Source: Engelhardtia mirabilis | GTDB lineage: Bacteria > Planctomycetota > UBA1135 > GCA-002686595 | Reading direction: 5' to 3' | Length of the DNA: 64,000 nucleotides | Assembly (NCBI RefSeq): GCF_007748095.1 | Contig: NZ_CP036287.1 | Span: 4,526,001-4,590,000 of the forward strand | Part shown: piece by piece, positions 1-8,533 of the stretch | How positions within the stretch are numbered: position 1 is the first letter of the stretch | Layout: the number at the start of each line of letters is the position of its first letter | Notes under the pieces: generated by a model | Told to the model about the DNA's origin: nothing | Databases searched by the model: none | What the model saw: only the letters and a program-made list of their open reading frames with translations | Translations under genes and position numbers: made by a program

Positions 1-1
1 G

Positions 2-670
2 GGTTGGCGTCCCGGCAAGACCTACGTCGCCTGGCGCGAGAACGGGCTCTTCGCCGACGCCCTGCGGGTGACGGGCGTCGACGCGACGACCTGCCTGACC
101 TGTGAGGCATCCCTGTTGGTCGAGGTCCTGTCGGCGGGCGATCCCACCCTGGCCCTGTGCACCACGGCATCGGGTGGCAACTACGGCGAGGGCCGAGCGC
201 TCTTGGTCTGGAACGAGGAGTCGGTCTCGCCCCTCAGCACCGACCAGGATGTTCAAGGTCAGTTGCTCGACGCCTTCACCTCGACCTACTCGATCACCGA
301 CCTGGGCGGCGGCTGCGGCGCCGGCGGGACGGCGGTCACCCCGAATCCGGCCACGATCGGCAACGGCTACTTCCAAGTTCTGCTCCAGGGCGCGAGTCCG
401 TTGGCGCCGGCCGCGATCTTGAACCTGAGCGTGACCACCGCCGTGCCGCTGGCCTGTGGCCCCTGTCTCTGGGTGCCCTTCGGCACGACCTTCGTCCAGC
501 CGGTTCTCGGCGGTGGGGCCGGAATGGTCCTCGCGATCCCCTGCAACCCGGCTCTGGTTGCAGCCCAGCTCGACTTGCAGTGGACGGTGCTCACGCCCGG
601 CAGCAGCCCCTGCGCCCTGAGCCCGGACGTGTCCGTGTCGAACCGGATGCGACTCCTGCTGGGCTCCTGA
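2..670 (+). CDS. Secreted-type protein, C-terminal part (5' end outside window)
   Basis: The reading frame is open from base 2 with no stop upstream, so the true start lies left of the window; a GTG at 68 is only an internal candidate. The visible part is about 222 residues, rich in Cys, Gly and Pro. The last ~110 residues (from about AVTPNPATIGNGYF) are a hydrophobic beta-rich segment resembling the C-termini of other exported proteins in this window (for example those ending at 24164 and 29164). No catalytic motif is visible and I do not recognise a family. It is probably the tail of an exported repeat or propeller protein, by analogy with its paralogues. It is followed by a 190-nt gap and another exported protein on the same strand. 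Confidence 0.75.
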   Translation, partial: GWRPGKTYVAWRENGLFADALRVTGVDATTCLTCEASLLVEVLSAGDPTLALCTTASGGNYGEGRALLVWNEESVSPLSTDQDVQGQLLDAFTSTYSITDLGGGCGAGGTAVTPNPATIGNGYFQVLLQGASPLAPAAILNLSVTTAVPLACGPCLWVPFGTTFVQPVLGGGAGMVLAIPCNPALVAAQLDLQWTVLTPGSSPCALSPDVSVSNRMRLLLGS

Positions 671-860
671 ACCCGTCGGCGTCCGTACGCGTCGAGATCC
701 GGCCGACCTGGACACCCAGGCCGGCCGGATCCGCTTTCGGCGGGCCTCGCTCGGGGCGATCTCGGCGCCTGGAGCGGGACGTCCCCCCCAACGCGCGGGT
801 TTGTCCATCAGCGGGCGCAGCAGCGCCCACGGTTCCAAGCACTCCTCGCCACCCAGCCCG

Positions 861-2351
861 ATGTTCACCCACAAGATCCTGCTCGCCTCGACCCTCGCGT
901 TCCTGTCCCCGGCCGCCCTCGCGGGCGACGGCGGCTTCGCCACCGGCGACCTCTGGCTGCGGACGTCCGTGCAATCCGGCACGCCCTTCGGAGCCCTGGT
1001 CCGCGTCGACGCCTCGACCGGTGAGAGCGAGGTCGTGCTGCCCTTCACCAACTGGCACGGCAACAGCGAGGTCTACCAGACCCTGTGCTACGACCCGCGC
1101 CGGGACCGGATCCTGGTCTACGGCGTGCTCGACGTCGCCGGCATCGCGAAGACGCGGGTCTGGGCCGTGGACGCCAAGGGTCAATACACCGAGACCAGCC
1201 TGGGCGGCAGCGCCCTCGCGCCGGCGTCGGACGGCAAGGTCTATGCCGCGCTGACGGGCGTCGGCACGGCGCCCTTCATCAACTTCTACGACACCGCCGA
1301 CGTGCAGCACCCACTGCTGAACGCGGCGGGGACGGGCCCCTTCGCCCCCGGCTTCACCCTGGGGTTCGGCCCGACCATCGCCAGCCTGATCTACGACCCT
1401 GGCACCCACTCCCTGTTGTGGGCCGTCGGCAACGCCGGCAGCCAGTGCGCGGGGCCCAGCGGCAGCGGCATGGGAGCCATCTACCGCCTCGACCTGTCGC
1501 CCGACGGGACTCGCGTCGTGTCGTCGAGCTGCACCACCTACGACCTGGACGGCGCGAACCCCTTCACCGTCGGGGGCTACCCGATGGGCTTCGGGCGGCG
1601 CGCGGATGGCAAGTACGTTCTGACCCTGCGCGGCGGCGGCGCAGCGGGCACCAACGACGACCAGGCCGCGCGGATGGTGCTGGTCGATCCAGCGACGCTG
1701 TCGACGTCGACCTTCGCCTCCAACGGGCCCTACACCCAGGCGCTGTACACGAATGCCGGCACCTGGAGTCGCGTGCGCGGCGAGGCGGTGATCTTCGACC
1801 CGGCCGGCAATCAACTGCGGGCCTTCGCCCTGGGTGAGGTGGGCGGCGGGACGCTGCTGGCGAGCGGCGCGATCGGCAGCTCCTCGGACCCCTTCGGCTT
1901 CCCGATCGACTTCGAGCGCGCCGGTCTGATCGAGATTGCGCCGCTGGTCCTGAACGGGCACCTCAGCGCCGCGCCGACCACGGCCTCCATTGCCAGCGGT
2001 GGCCTGCAGTCCCTGAGCCTGGACTTCGGCGCGGCCTCGGCCGGGTCGATCTTTCTGGTCCTGGGTAGCGTCAGTGGCGCGGTCCCGCCGACGCCGATCG
2101 ATGGCAAGCTACTGCCCCTCGCGATCGACTCCTACCTGCTGTTCAGCCTGAGCAACGCCAATTCGGCGGTCTTCGTGAACACCCTCGGAGTCCTCGACGG
2201 CGCCGGGAAGAAGACCGCGGCGATCTCCGTCCCCACCGGCCTGGGCCCGGCACTCGCCGGCCTGGTGCTGCACCACGCAGCCCTGACCCTCTCGCCGATC
2301 GGCGCGGTCACGGCCGTGAGCGACGCGGTCTCGCTGCGCCTGGTGCCGTGA
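861..2351 (+). CDS. Exported propeller-like protein with shared C-terminal beta domain
   Basis: This gene encodes 496 residues. I chose the ATG at 861 because it opens directly into a signal peptide (MFTHKILLASTLAFLSPAAL, then AG); the frame is open 60 nt further upstream but that part is Ser/Pro-rich and not signal-like. The mature protein has loosely repeated blocks around LVRVDASTGE, ILVYGVLDVAG and MVLVDPATLS, consistent with a beta-propeller, but no named motif is clear. The last ~120 residues (LSLDFGAASAGSIFLVLGS ... AVSDAVSLRLVP) match the C-terminus of the DUF1028 protein at 4978-6492, including the shared FVNTLG block. Function is unknown; the location is periplasmic, outer-membrane or extracellular by inference. 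It ends 45 nt before the 16-bp repeat array. Confidence 0.85.
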   Translation: MFTHKILLASTLAFLSPAALAGDGGFATGDLWLRTSVQSGTPFGALVRVDASTGESEVVLPFTNWHGNSEVYQTLCYDPRRDRILVYGVLDVAGIAKTRVWAVDAKGQYTETSLGGSALAPASDGKVYAALTGVGTAPFINFYDTADVQHPLLNAAGTGPFAPGFTLGFGPTIASLIYDPGTHSLLWAVGNAGSQCAGPSGSGMGAIYRLDLSPDGTRVVSSSCTTYDLDGANPFTVGGYPMGFGRRADGKYVLTLRGGGAAGTNDDQAARMVLVDPATLSTSTFASNGPYTQALYTNAGTWSRVRGEAVIFDPAGNQLRAFALGEVGGGTLLASGAIGSSSDPFGFPIDFERAGLIEIAPLVLNGHLSAAPTTASIASGGLQSLSLDFGAASAGSIFLVLGSVSGAVPPTPIDGKLLPLAIDSYLLFSLSNANSAVFVNTLGVLDGAGKKTAAISVPTGLGPALAGLVLHHAALTLSPIGAVTAVSDAVSLRLVP

Positions 2352-2396
2352 GCCAGCGGGTAGTCTAGGACCGATGGATCACCGCCAGCCGGCGGC

Positions 2397-2588
2397 GGGA
2401 TAGGCACCGCGCGGGATCGTTACCGCGCGGGATCGCTACCGCGCGGGATCGCTACCGCGCGGGATAGGCACCGCGCGGGATAGGCACCGCGCGGGATAGG
2501 CACCGCGCGGGATAGGCACCGCGCGGGATAGGCACCGCGCGGGATAGGCACCGCGCGGGATAGGCACCGCGCGGGATAGGCACCGCGC
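2397..2588. repeat. Tandem array, 12 x 16 bp, each unit able to form a hairpin
   Basis: Twelve head-to-tail 16-bp units run without gaps. Nine read GGGATAGGCACCGCGC and units 2-4 carry variants (GGGATCGTTACCGCGC, GGGATCGCTACCGCGC). Across unit borders the sequence GCGCGG ... CCGCGC makes a 6-bp stem with an 8-nt loop (GATAGGCA), so the whole array can fold as a row of hairpins. It lies between the convergent 3' ends of the exported protein gene (stop 2351) and gloA (stop 2646). A role as a bidirectional terminator or a variable-number repeat is inference. Translation of the minus strand gives a 16-residue periodic peptide, which I take to be spurious. Confidence 0.95.
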
Positions 2589-2645
2589 TCGCCGCTGACC
2601 CCGGGCCTCGATCGACCTGGCCACGCCCCTCGCCCGGAGCGGGCC

Positions 2646-3011
2646 TCAGCGCGCTTCGAGGACCTCGATCGCGTACCCGTTGGGGTCCGTGACGAAGATG
2701 TAGTTGCTCGAGTTCTCGGGCTTCGAGCGACGGTACTCCAGACCCTTGGCCTCGACCTTGGCCACGAAGGGCTCGAGGTCGTCGACGGTGAAGGCCAGGT
2801 GACCGAACTGGCTGCCCAGCTCGTAGTCGCGACCGTCGTGGTTGTAGGTCAACTCGATGAAGTAGTTCTCCCACTCGTCGCTGAGGAACACCAGGGTGGC
2901 CTCGTCGCCGATCGTGCCCCGGCGGGTCTCTTTGAGGCCCAGGAACTCGGTGTAGAACGCGATCGTCTCTTCCAGGTCCTTGACCCGGATCATGGTGTGG
3001 GCGAGTTGCAT
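2646..3011 (-). CDS. gloA: Lactoylglutathione lyase (glyoxalase I, VOC family)
   Basis: The product has 121 residues. Glyoxalase I isomerises the hemithioacetal of methylglyoxal and a thiol to a lactoyl-thiol in the cytosol, detoxifying methylglyoxal. The start at 3011 gives MQLAHTMIRVKDLEETIAFY, the classic VOC opening; an in-frame extension upstream is low-complexity and unlikely. All four metal ligands expected from GloA are present: H5, E53 (FIELTYN), H71 (GHLAFTVDD) and E117 (GYAIEVLE). The length is slightly shorter than E. coli GloA (135). Whether the thiol is glutathione cannot be told from sequence. It is convergent with the gene ending at 2351. Confidence 0.9.
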   Translation of the reverse strand: MQLAHTMIRVKDLEETIAFYTEFLGLKETRRGTIGDEATLVFLSDEWENYFIELTYNHDGRDYELGSQFGHLAFTVDDLEPFVAKVEAKGLEYRRSKPENSSNYIFVTDPNGYAIEVLEAR

Positions 3012-3181
3012 GGCGGGGAGTCTAGCGCGGGCCGATCCCCCCCATTCGGACGGTTCCCGACGTTTCGGCCCATCGAGCGAGAAAGTCGCCGGCGTCCGGA
3101 CCGCTCGGCGATCCGCTCGGCGATCCGCAAGCACCGAGCCCGCCGAGCGATCGCTTCACGCCGATCGCTCCCGGATCCGGC

Positions 3182-4570
3182 TCAGCCGCCGCCTGCGAGC
3201 ACCGAGGCCGCCGGCATGTTCAGGAGCTGGTGCACCCCGATCGAGGCCGCGTAGCCCAACAGGATGGCCGGCGTCCAGACCAGGTGCCGCATGAAGGTGT
3301 ACTCGCCGCCTGTGGTCCCCATCAGAGCCACGCCCGCGGCGGAGCCGACCGAGAGCAGGGATCCTCCGACCCCGGCTGCGAGGGTGGCCAACAGCCACTG
3401 GTGGATCTCCGCGGCCGGCGTTGCGCCCATGACCGGGTCCATGGAGAGCACAGCGAACATGACCGGGACGTTGTCCACCACTGCCGAGATCAGGCCCACG
3501 GCGATGTTGGCGTTGGTCGGCCCGTGGCCCGTATAGAGGGCCTCGCTGGTCACCGCCAGGTAGCCCAGCTCGGACAGGCCTCCGACGCACATCAGGACGC
3601 CGAAGAAGAACAGCAGGGTGTCCCACTCGACCTTGGCCACGTCGTCGAAGACGTCGACCGGCTCGGCCATCTGATAGCGCCGCGCATTGAGTCGGGTCCA
3701 GTAGCCCCAGAGCATGTAGTAGCCCAGACCCGTGGTCATCCCCAGGAAGGGCGGCAGGTGCAGGACTGCATGGAAGCAGACGGCGGTGGCGATGGTGGCC
3801 AGGAACATCAGCATCACCATCAGCCAGCCCGGCTTCAGCTCGACGTCCTCGGTGACCGCCTGGGGCCGGACCGCGGGCACGGCCAGGCTCATCAGGATCG
3901 CCGGCACGAGCCAGTTGACCAGGGCCGCGGGGACGAGGTCGAGGAAGACCAGCGTCGGCACGTGGCCCGCCTGCCAGACCATCAGCGTCGTGATGTCGCC
4001 GAAGGGCGAGAAGGCCCCGCCCGCGTTGGCGGCGATGACGACGTTGATGCACGCCAGCGAGATGAAGCGCGTGTTCCCGCGGCCGACGGTGGTGACCACC
4101 GCCCCCATCAGGAGCGCCGTGGTCAGGTTGTCGGCGATCGGCGAGATCATGAACGCCAACGCGCCAGTGGTCCAGAAGATCGCGCGCAGCCCGAAGCCGG
4201 CGTTGACCAGCAGGGCGTTGAGCTTGAAGAACACGTTCCGGTGGGCGATGGCGCTGATGTAGGTCATCGCCACCATCAGGAAGAGGAACAGCTCAGCGAA
4301 CTCCGCCACGTGCTGCTCGACCCGGTGCGCGATCGTCTCCGGATCGTTCATGCCGATCGCGGTCAGGATCCAGATCACCCCCGCGGCGATCAGCACCGGC
4401 TTGGACTTGCGCAGATGGATCACGTCCTCCGCGACCACCAGCAGGTAGGCGAAGACGAAGACCACGACGGCGGCCAGCCCGACGGCAGAGCCGGTCAGGT
4501 CGGTGTCGTGGTGGGCGCCCTCCGAGAGGGCGGCGAGGGGGCCGAGCAGGGCGGGGAGGATGGCGTTCAC
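3182..4570 (-). CDS. nhaD: NhaD-family Na+/H+ antiporter
   Basis: The product is a 462-residue inner-membrane protein with about 12 hydrophobic segments. It starts at a GTG (4570). Family hallmarks are the segment SPIADNLTTALLMGAVV and the following AANAGGAFSPFGDITTLMVW region, typical of the ion-transporter superfamily member NhaD, which exchanges cytoplasmic Na+ (or Li+) for H+ at alkaline pH. Its length fits the family (about 410-480 residues). Late segments (VDNVPVMFAVLSMDPVMG; GSAAGVALMGTTGGEYTF) form the second half of the inverted repeat. A 170-nt gap separates it from gloA and 61 nt from the zinc-ribbon gene upstream. It fits a marine or saline organism. Confidence 0.9.
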   Translation of the reverse strand: MNAILPALLGPLAALSEGAHHDTDLTGSAVGLAAVVVFVFAYLLVVAEDVIHLRKSKPVLIAAGVIWILTAIGMNDPETIAHRVEQHVAEFAELFLFLMVAMTYISAIAHRNVFFKLNALLVNAGFGLRAIFWTTGALAFMISPIADNLTTALLMGAVVTTVGRGNTRFISLACINVVIAANAGGAFSPFGDITTLMVWQAGHVPTLVFLDLVPAALVNWLVPAILMSLAVPAVRPQAVTEDVELKPGWLMVMLMFLATIATAVCFHAVLHLPPFLGMTTGLGYYMLWGYWTRLNARRYQMAEPVDVFDDVAKVEWDTLLFFFGVLMCVGGLSELGYLAVTSEALYTGHGPTNANIAVGLISAVVDNVPVMFAVLSMDPVMGATPAAEIHQWLLATLAAGVGGSLLSVGSAAGVALMGTTGGEYTFMRHLVWTPAILLGYAASIGVHQLLNMPAASVLAGGG

Positions 4571-4631
4571 GGTGGGCTTCGCGTCTTCGGCCGGAATGGG
4601 GCTCCGACTCAGGGGCGGAGACGTCGCCGAC

Positions 4632-4940
4632 TCAGGACCGGGAAGCCCAGACGACCAGCGCGCCGATCAACGCTCCTGCGACCAACCCCACGCCCAGCGC
4701 GAGCCGGGCGACTCGGGCCTGCGACCGGGACGCGCGGGAGGGACCTGCGCGATCGGGGCCGCCATACCCGCCGGGGGGGCTCCCGAGGAATGGGTCCACG
4801 TCGGATCCACTGCCGTCGGGCGGAAGGAGCGCCGCTCCGCAGGCCGGACAATAGTGGTACGACCCGGGGCAGCGGTACCCGCAGGCCGGACAAACCGTCA
4901 GCTCGACGCCGATCCGCTGATAACTCTCGGGGGGAAGCAC
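4632..4940 (-). CDS. Zinc-ribbon protein with C-terminal membrane anchor
   Basis: The product has 102 residues, with a GTG start at 4940. An N-terminal zinc ribbon, CPACGYRCPGSYHYCPACG (about residues 17-35), has two CxxC knuckles. A Gly/Pro/Ser-rich linker follows, then one transmembrane helix near the C-terminus (LALGVGLVAGALIGALVVWA). Small ribbon-plus-anchor proteins of this kind are common and usually of unknown role; the ribbon would face the cytoplasm. It sits between the DUF1028 gene and nhaD on the same strand with short spacers, so co-transcription with nhaD is possible. Confidence 0.7.
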   Translation of the reverse strand: MLPPESYQRIGVELTVCPACGYRCPGSYHYCPACGAALLPPDGSGSDVDPFLGSPPGGYGGPDRAGPSRASRSQARVARLALGVGLVAGALIGALVVWASRS

Positions 4941-4977
4941 GGCGGGCGCAGGGTACGGGTCTCGGCCTGGACGTGGA

Positions 4978-6492
4978 TCAGGGTTCGATGTCGAAGCCGG
5001 CCGCAGCGGTGACCGACGGACCGGCGCCGAGCACCAGAGCGGCCAGGTCGATCCGCCCGCCGGCCACTGCGCCGAGGACGCCGGGCGGAATGGACAGGCC
5101 CGCCGCCGCGTGACCGAGGGCGTCAGTGCTGCCCAGGGTGTTCACGAAGGGCCCCTGGTTGGGCTGGACCAGGCTCAGGTCCACGAGCGGATCGGGATTG
5201 AGCGGCAGGGTCCCGAAGCCCAAGGGCACCCCGGGCGCGGTGCCGGAGAGACTGGCCAAGACCAGGTACACGGCGTTCGAATCGGTGTTCAGGGTCAGCG
5301 GCACCTGGGCGCCCTGGGCAGCCGACACGGCGTCGAAGCCACAGTGCAGGTCCACCAAAGGATCGACCCGCAGCTCCAGGTAGGGGTACAGCAGCACCGG
5401 CCCCGAGCCATCGTCGGCGGTGATCGCCAGGGACTCGACGCCGGCGCTGGTGCCGGCCGTCAGGGCGAAGGTGTAGCTGCCGTCGCCGTTGTCGGTCACC
5501 GCTCCCACTTGGGTCAGGGTCGCGCCACCGCCGGCGCTGGCGATGCCGAGCGCGGCGCCGCCGGAGCCCAGCGGCAGGCCGTCGAGGTCGACCAGCTGGA
5601 CCGTCACCTGGGCCGACGAGGCTCCGTCGGCCACGAGCGACTGAACGTCCGCCTTGGCGCTGGAGAGCAGTTGGTCGGGCACCCCGGCCTGGGAGGCCCG
5701 CCAGGCGCCGTAGAGGCTCTGCAGGGTCAGGACCGGGTCGGGATCGGGGATCGACCCGATCACGTTGAGGTTCAGGTGGTAGCTGCCGTTGGTGCAGCCC
5801 GCCTGACCACTGCAGGTGCCGTCGCTGTCGCCCATGCGCGCCACCACCAGGAAGCCGATGTGGGCGGCCTTGGTGAAGCTCGGCGGCGGCGCTCCGCAGG
5901 AGGTGGGCTGCAGGATCGAGCACGAGCAGCGCCCATCGCCGCCGAGCGCGCGGGCGGCCTCCATGGCGGCCATGACCTTCTGGCTCGCGTCACCGGGAGT
6001 CGAGAGCAGCGCCGCGACCGCGTCGTCGATGACCTGGTCCGCGGTCAGCACGTTGCCCTGCACCGAGTAGATCCAGGGCAGGGACTTGCCCGCGAGCGCC
6101 TTCTTGGCCTTGCCCGCGCCGTTGCCGGTGAACTTGGCCGGGTTGTGGAGCACGTCGACGATCCCGTACTGCCGACTCTGGTGCTGGGGATCGCTCCCGG
6201 CGAGCAACTGCAGGATGTTGGCGGGCGGCACCTCGGCGATGAACGAGTCCCAGATCAACTGGCGGTTGACGCCGCTCGAGTCGACCAGCGACTGGGCCGC
6301 GGCCGCGCCGTAACCCACACGCACCACGGGCAGGGCGACCTCGAGGTCGAAGTTCGCCAGGCAAGTGGCCGAGGCGATCACGACCTCGCGCGTCTCGATG
6401 TTGACCAGGATGATCGACCAGGTGGCCGAGGCTGGCGCGGCGAACAGAGTGGCGCTGGCGAGGAGCGCGGCGAGGGGGCGCGGTGTACGCAT
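4978..6492 (-). CDS. Secreted DUF1028-family protein (Ntn-hydrolase-like)
   Basis: The product has 504 residues. The start at 6492 was chosen for its signal peptide (MRTPRPLAALLASATLFAAP, then ASA). Immediately after cleavage comes TWSIILVNIETREVVIASA, the hallmark opening of the DUF1028 family, which is related to Ntn-hydrolases; substrates are not established. The domain covers roughly residues 22-270. A middle segment (about 275-385) looks like an Ig-like invasin/adhesin fold (VTVQLVDLDGLPLGSGGAAL ... GDGSYTFALTAG). The final ~120 residues form the beta-rich C-terminal domain shared with other exported proteins here (VYLVLASLSG, GPFVNTLGSTD). The frame is open far upstream but that stretch is not protein-like. 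Confidence 0.85.
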   Translation of the reverse strand: MRTPRPLAALLASATLFAAPASATWSIILVNIETREVVIASATCLANFDLEVALPVVRVGYGAAAAQSLVDSSGVNRQLIWDSFIAEVPPANILQLLAGSDPQHQSRQYGIVDVLHNPAKFTGNGAGKAKKALAGKSLPWIYSVQGNVLTADQVIDDAVAALLSTPGDASQKVMAAMEAARALGGDGRCSCSILQPTSCGAPPPSFTKAAHIGFLVVARMGDSDGTCSGQAGCTNGSYHLNLNVIGSIPDPDPVLTLQSLYGAWRASQAGVPDQLLSSAKADVQSLVADGASSAQVTVQLVDLDGLPLGSGGAALGIASAGGGATLTQVGAVTDNGDGSYTFALTAGTSAGVESLAITADDGSGPVLLYPYLELRVDPLVDLHCGFDAVSAAQGAQVPLTLNTDSNAVYLVLASLSGTAPGVPLGFGTLPLNPDPLVDLSLVQPNQGPFVNTLGSTDALGHAAAGLSIPPGVLGAVAGGRIDLAALVLGAGPSVTAAAGFDIEP

Positions 6493-6530
6493 GGGAATCG
6501 AGGGACCTGGGACCGAGGGTCTGCTCGATC

Positions 6531-7247
6531 CTACCCGGGCGCTCCGCCCTCGGACCCGCTCGGCAGGATCCACTGGTAACGCGGCTCTAGGGCGCGGGTC
6601 CCGAGCCTGGACAGGGGGCCCAATCCGAACTCCTCGACGAAGGAGCAGCACTCCCAGCGTCCCGGGTAGAAGGACTCGGCCGCGGCCCGCGCCACTTCGA
6701 CCTCCGCGCTGGTCGGCCCCACGTCGAGTTCGATCAGCCCCCGCGTCCCCAGTCGCACCCATTGCTTCTTCCAGGGCACGAGGCAACTGGCGTGGCCCTC
6801 GTTCCGATCGAAGGCGGCGAAGACCCGAGCCCCGTGGCCGGCGCGGCGCAGGACGTGGCAGGCGTAGAGCGCCCAGTCCTCGCAATCGCCCTGGCGCAGG
6901 GCGTGGGTCTGCTCCGGCGTCTGCCAGAACTCCTCCACCCCGTGCAGGACCTGGTCGTGGACGTACTCGAAGCAGGTCTGCATGTAGTCGAGCACGCGGT
7001 GCGGCGAGCGACAGCGCCGCTCGACGGTCGCCAAGCTCCAGCCGTGCCAACGGTGCGACGCCAGGTAGCGCTCCACGCGCCACAACACGCCACCGGTACG
7101 CCGCGCGCGGCCCAGTTCGGTGAGGGGCACGGAGCCCAGGTCGGCTCGCCCCTGGTCGTAGGCGAGGGTCGGTAGGGATCCACGACCGGCGGGTTCGTCC
7201 CGGCTCCGATCGTCGCTCCGGGGTGGGTTCTCGACTCCGTCGGCCAT
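6531..7247 (-). CDS. Transglutaminase-like cysteine peptidase family protein
   Basis: The product has 238 residues and no signal peptide. A transglutaminase-like core is visible: RQGDCEDWALYACHVLRRAG carries the catalytic Cys (C in GDCED), EGHASCLV supplies the His, and a following acidic residue (ELDVG) may be the third member. Residues 80-115 (VLDYMQTCFEYVHDQVLHGV) precede it as in bacterial transglutaminase-like peptidases. Predicted activity is peptide or amide bond hydrolysis or transfer; the substrate is unknown. It ends (TAG) 38 nt upstream of the DUF1028 start on the same strand, so the two are probably co-transcribed. Confidence 0.75.
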   Translation of the reverse strand: MADGVENPPRSDDRSRDEPAGRGSLPTLAYDQGRADLGSVPLTELGRARRTGGVLWRVERYLASHRWHGWSLATVERRCRSPHRVLDYMQTCFEYVHDQVLHGVEEFWQTPEQTHALRQGDCEDWALYACHVLRRAGHGARVFAAFDRNEGHASCLVPWKKQWVRLGTRGLIELDVGPTSAEVEVARAAAESFYPGRWECCSFVEEFGLGPLSRLGTRALEPRYQWILPSGSEGGAPG

Positions 7248-7284
7248 CTGGCGGCCGAGTCTAACCCCGCGCTCCCGACGCGGC

Positions 7285-8286
7285 TCAGCGCACGATCAGA
7301 GCCAGACCGAAGGCCGGCTGCTCGACCCCGTCGCGGGTGACCGAACCGTCGACGATCGCTACCGCCACCCCGCCGAAGACGTAGTTGACCAGGGTCTCGC
7401 GGTCCTTGAGGCGCACGTCGAAGGCCACCGCGGTGGGCGACGCGTTCTCCGCCGCCGGGACGTTCCAGCTCGCGCGATAGCGACCGGGCCAGCGGAAGAA
7501 GCCACCCAGGCTCAGGTTCGAGATCTTGAACGCGGGCTCACCCGTCACCGCGAGGGTCTGCGCGCCCCGGGTGGCGAAGCCCGCAAAGCGTCCCACCAGG
7601 GGTCGCAGCGTCCCGCCGGAACGGTGGAAGCGCAGGTCGTCCGCCGTCGCCGCCTCCCCCACGAATGCGTAGACCCCGTGGTAGCCGTCGCCGAACAGAT
7701 CGGTGTAGGTCTTCACCAGCGGGTTCTTGTCGGGCAGGTGGCAGAACTCGTAGCTGACGCGGCCCTCGAAGCGGCGCTCGCCCAGGGTCAGGCTCGCGCG
7801 CGACGAACCCGTGTCGAAGCGCGCCCCGGCGTCCTCGGAGCTGCGCCGAATCTCGATCGGCTGCGCGACCAGCTCCAGACCGTTGGGCGGGCTCGCGACA
7901 GTGATACCGGCCAGGGCGGTGCCGGTCACGGCGAAGCTCGCCGTGCTCGGGATGGACTCGTAGCTGACATCGGTGCCGGCCAGGTCTCCGGTGCCGGACA
8001 ACTTGCGCCAGCCGTCACCCTCGACCCACAGCACGGCAAAGTACTCGGCCTGTTCCTCGGTGCCCTTGCGGCCCCGGTTGGCGTCGAAGGCAAAGACCAC
8101 ACGCCCCTTCTCGTCGCCCCCCGCAAAGCAGAAGAAGTCTGAGAGGTACTCCAGGTCCGTGGCGCTGGCTGCGGGCCCCGGTGCGGCCCCCGCAGCGGGC
8201 GCGGCAGGTCCATCCGCGGCGCTCGCGGCACAGGCGGGAGCGGTGAGCAGGGTCGACAGCAGCAGGCTGGTTGCGATTCGAAGCAT
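7285..8286 (-). CDS. Exported protein of unknown function
   Basis: The product has 333 residues. The start at 8286 gives a clear signal peptide (MLRIATSLLLSTLLTAPACA) followed by an Ala/Pro-rich linker; an open frame upstream of that ATG is not signal-like. The body begins DLEYLSDFFCFAGGDEKGRV and alternates short beta-like segments (RVVFAFDANRG, YFAVLWVEGDGW, RFEGRVSYEFCHL, YHGVYAFVGEA), giving the look of a lipocalin or hydratase-like beta-barrel, but I cannot name a family. It ends LALIVR. It is separated by 247 nt from the methyltransferase gene upstream, with a long hairpin between. Confidence 0.7.
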   Translation of the reverse strand: MLRIATSLLLSTLLTAPACAASAADGPAAPAAGAAPGPAASATDLEYLSDFFCFAGGDEKGRVVFAFDANRGRKGTEEQAEYFAVLWVEGDGWRKLSGTGDLAGTDVSYESIPSTASFAVTGTALAGITVASPPNGLELVAQPIEIRRSSEDAGARFDTGSSRASLTLGERRFEGRVSYEFCHLPDKNPLVKTYTDLFGDGYHGVYAFVGEAATADDLRFHRSGGTLRPLVGRFAGFATRGAQTLAVTGEPAFKISNLSLGGFFRWPGRYRASWNVPAAENASPTAVAFDVRLKDRETLVNYVFGGVAVAIVDGSVTRDGVEQPAFGLALIVR

Positions 8287-8414
8287 GGTCGTGTTCCTCG
8301 GTTCCCGTGCGGACGGGGGGCGCTTCGAGCCGCGGACGCGGCCGGATGCAGTCGATCTGGCCCGTCCTTGGACAGTGCTGCCCGCCGCAACATCGCGGCG
8401 GCTGCGCCGAACGG

Positions 8415-8453
8415 CCAGGGGCCCCCGGCGCGCCACGCGCAGGGGGCCCCTGG
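8415..8453 (-). terminator. Long GC hairpin downstream of the methyltransferase gene
   Basis: Arms 8415-8432 and 8436-8453 pair over 18 positions with one mismatch and a 3-nt loop (CCA). It lies about 80 nt past the stop of the minus-strand methyltransferase gene and before the next minus-strand start at 8286. No T-run follows on the minus strand, so a factor-independent role is uncertain. Confidence 0.45.
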
Positions 8454-8533
8454 CTCCTATCGGACCGGACGGCCTGCAGAAACGAGCGCCGGCCTACGAG
8501 GGTCGACGCGGCTCCTTCCAGAACGGCGGCGTC

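Noticed and set aside
2397..2588. CRISPR array
   Set aside because: The units are contiguous 16-mers without spacers, and no cas genes are present.
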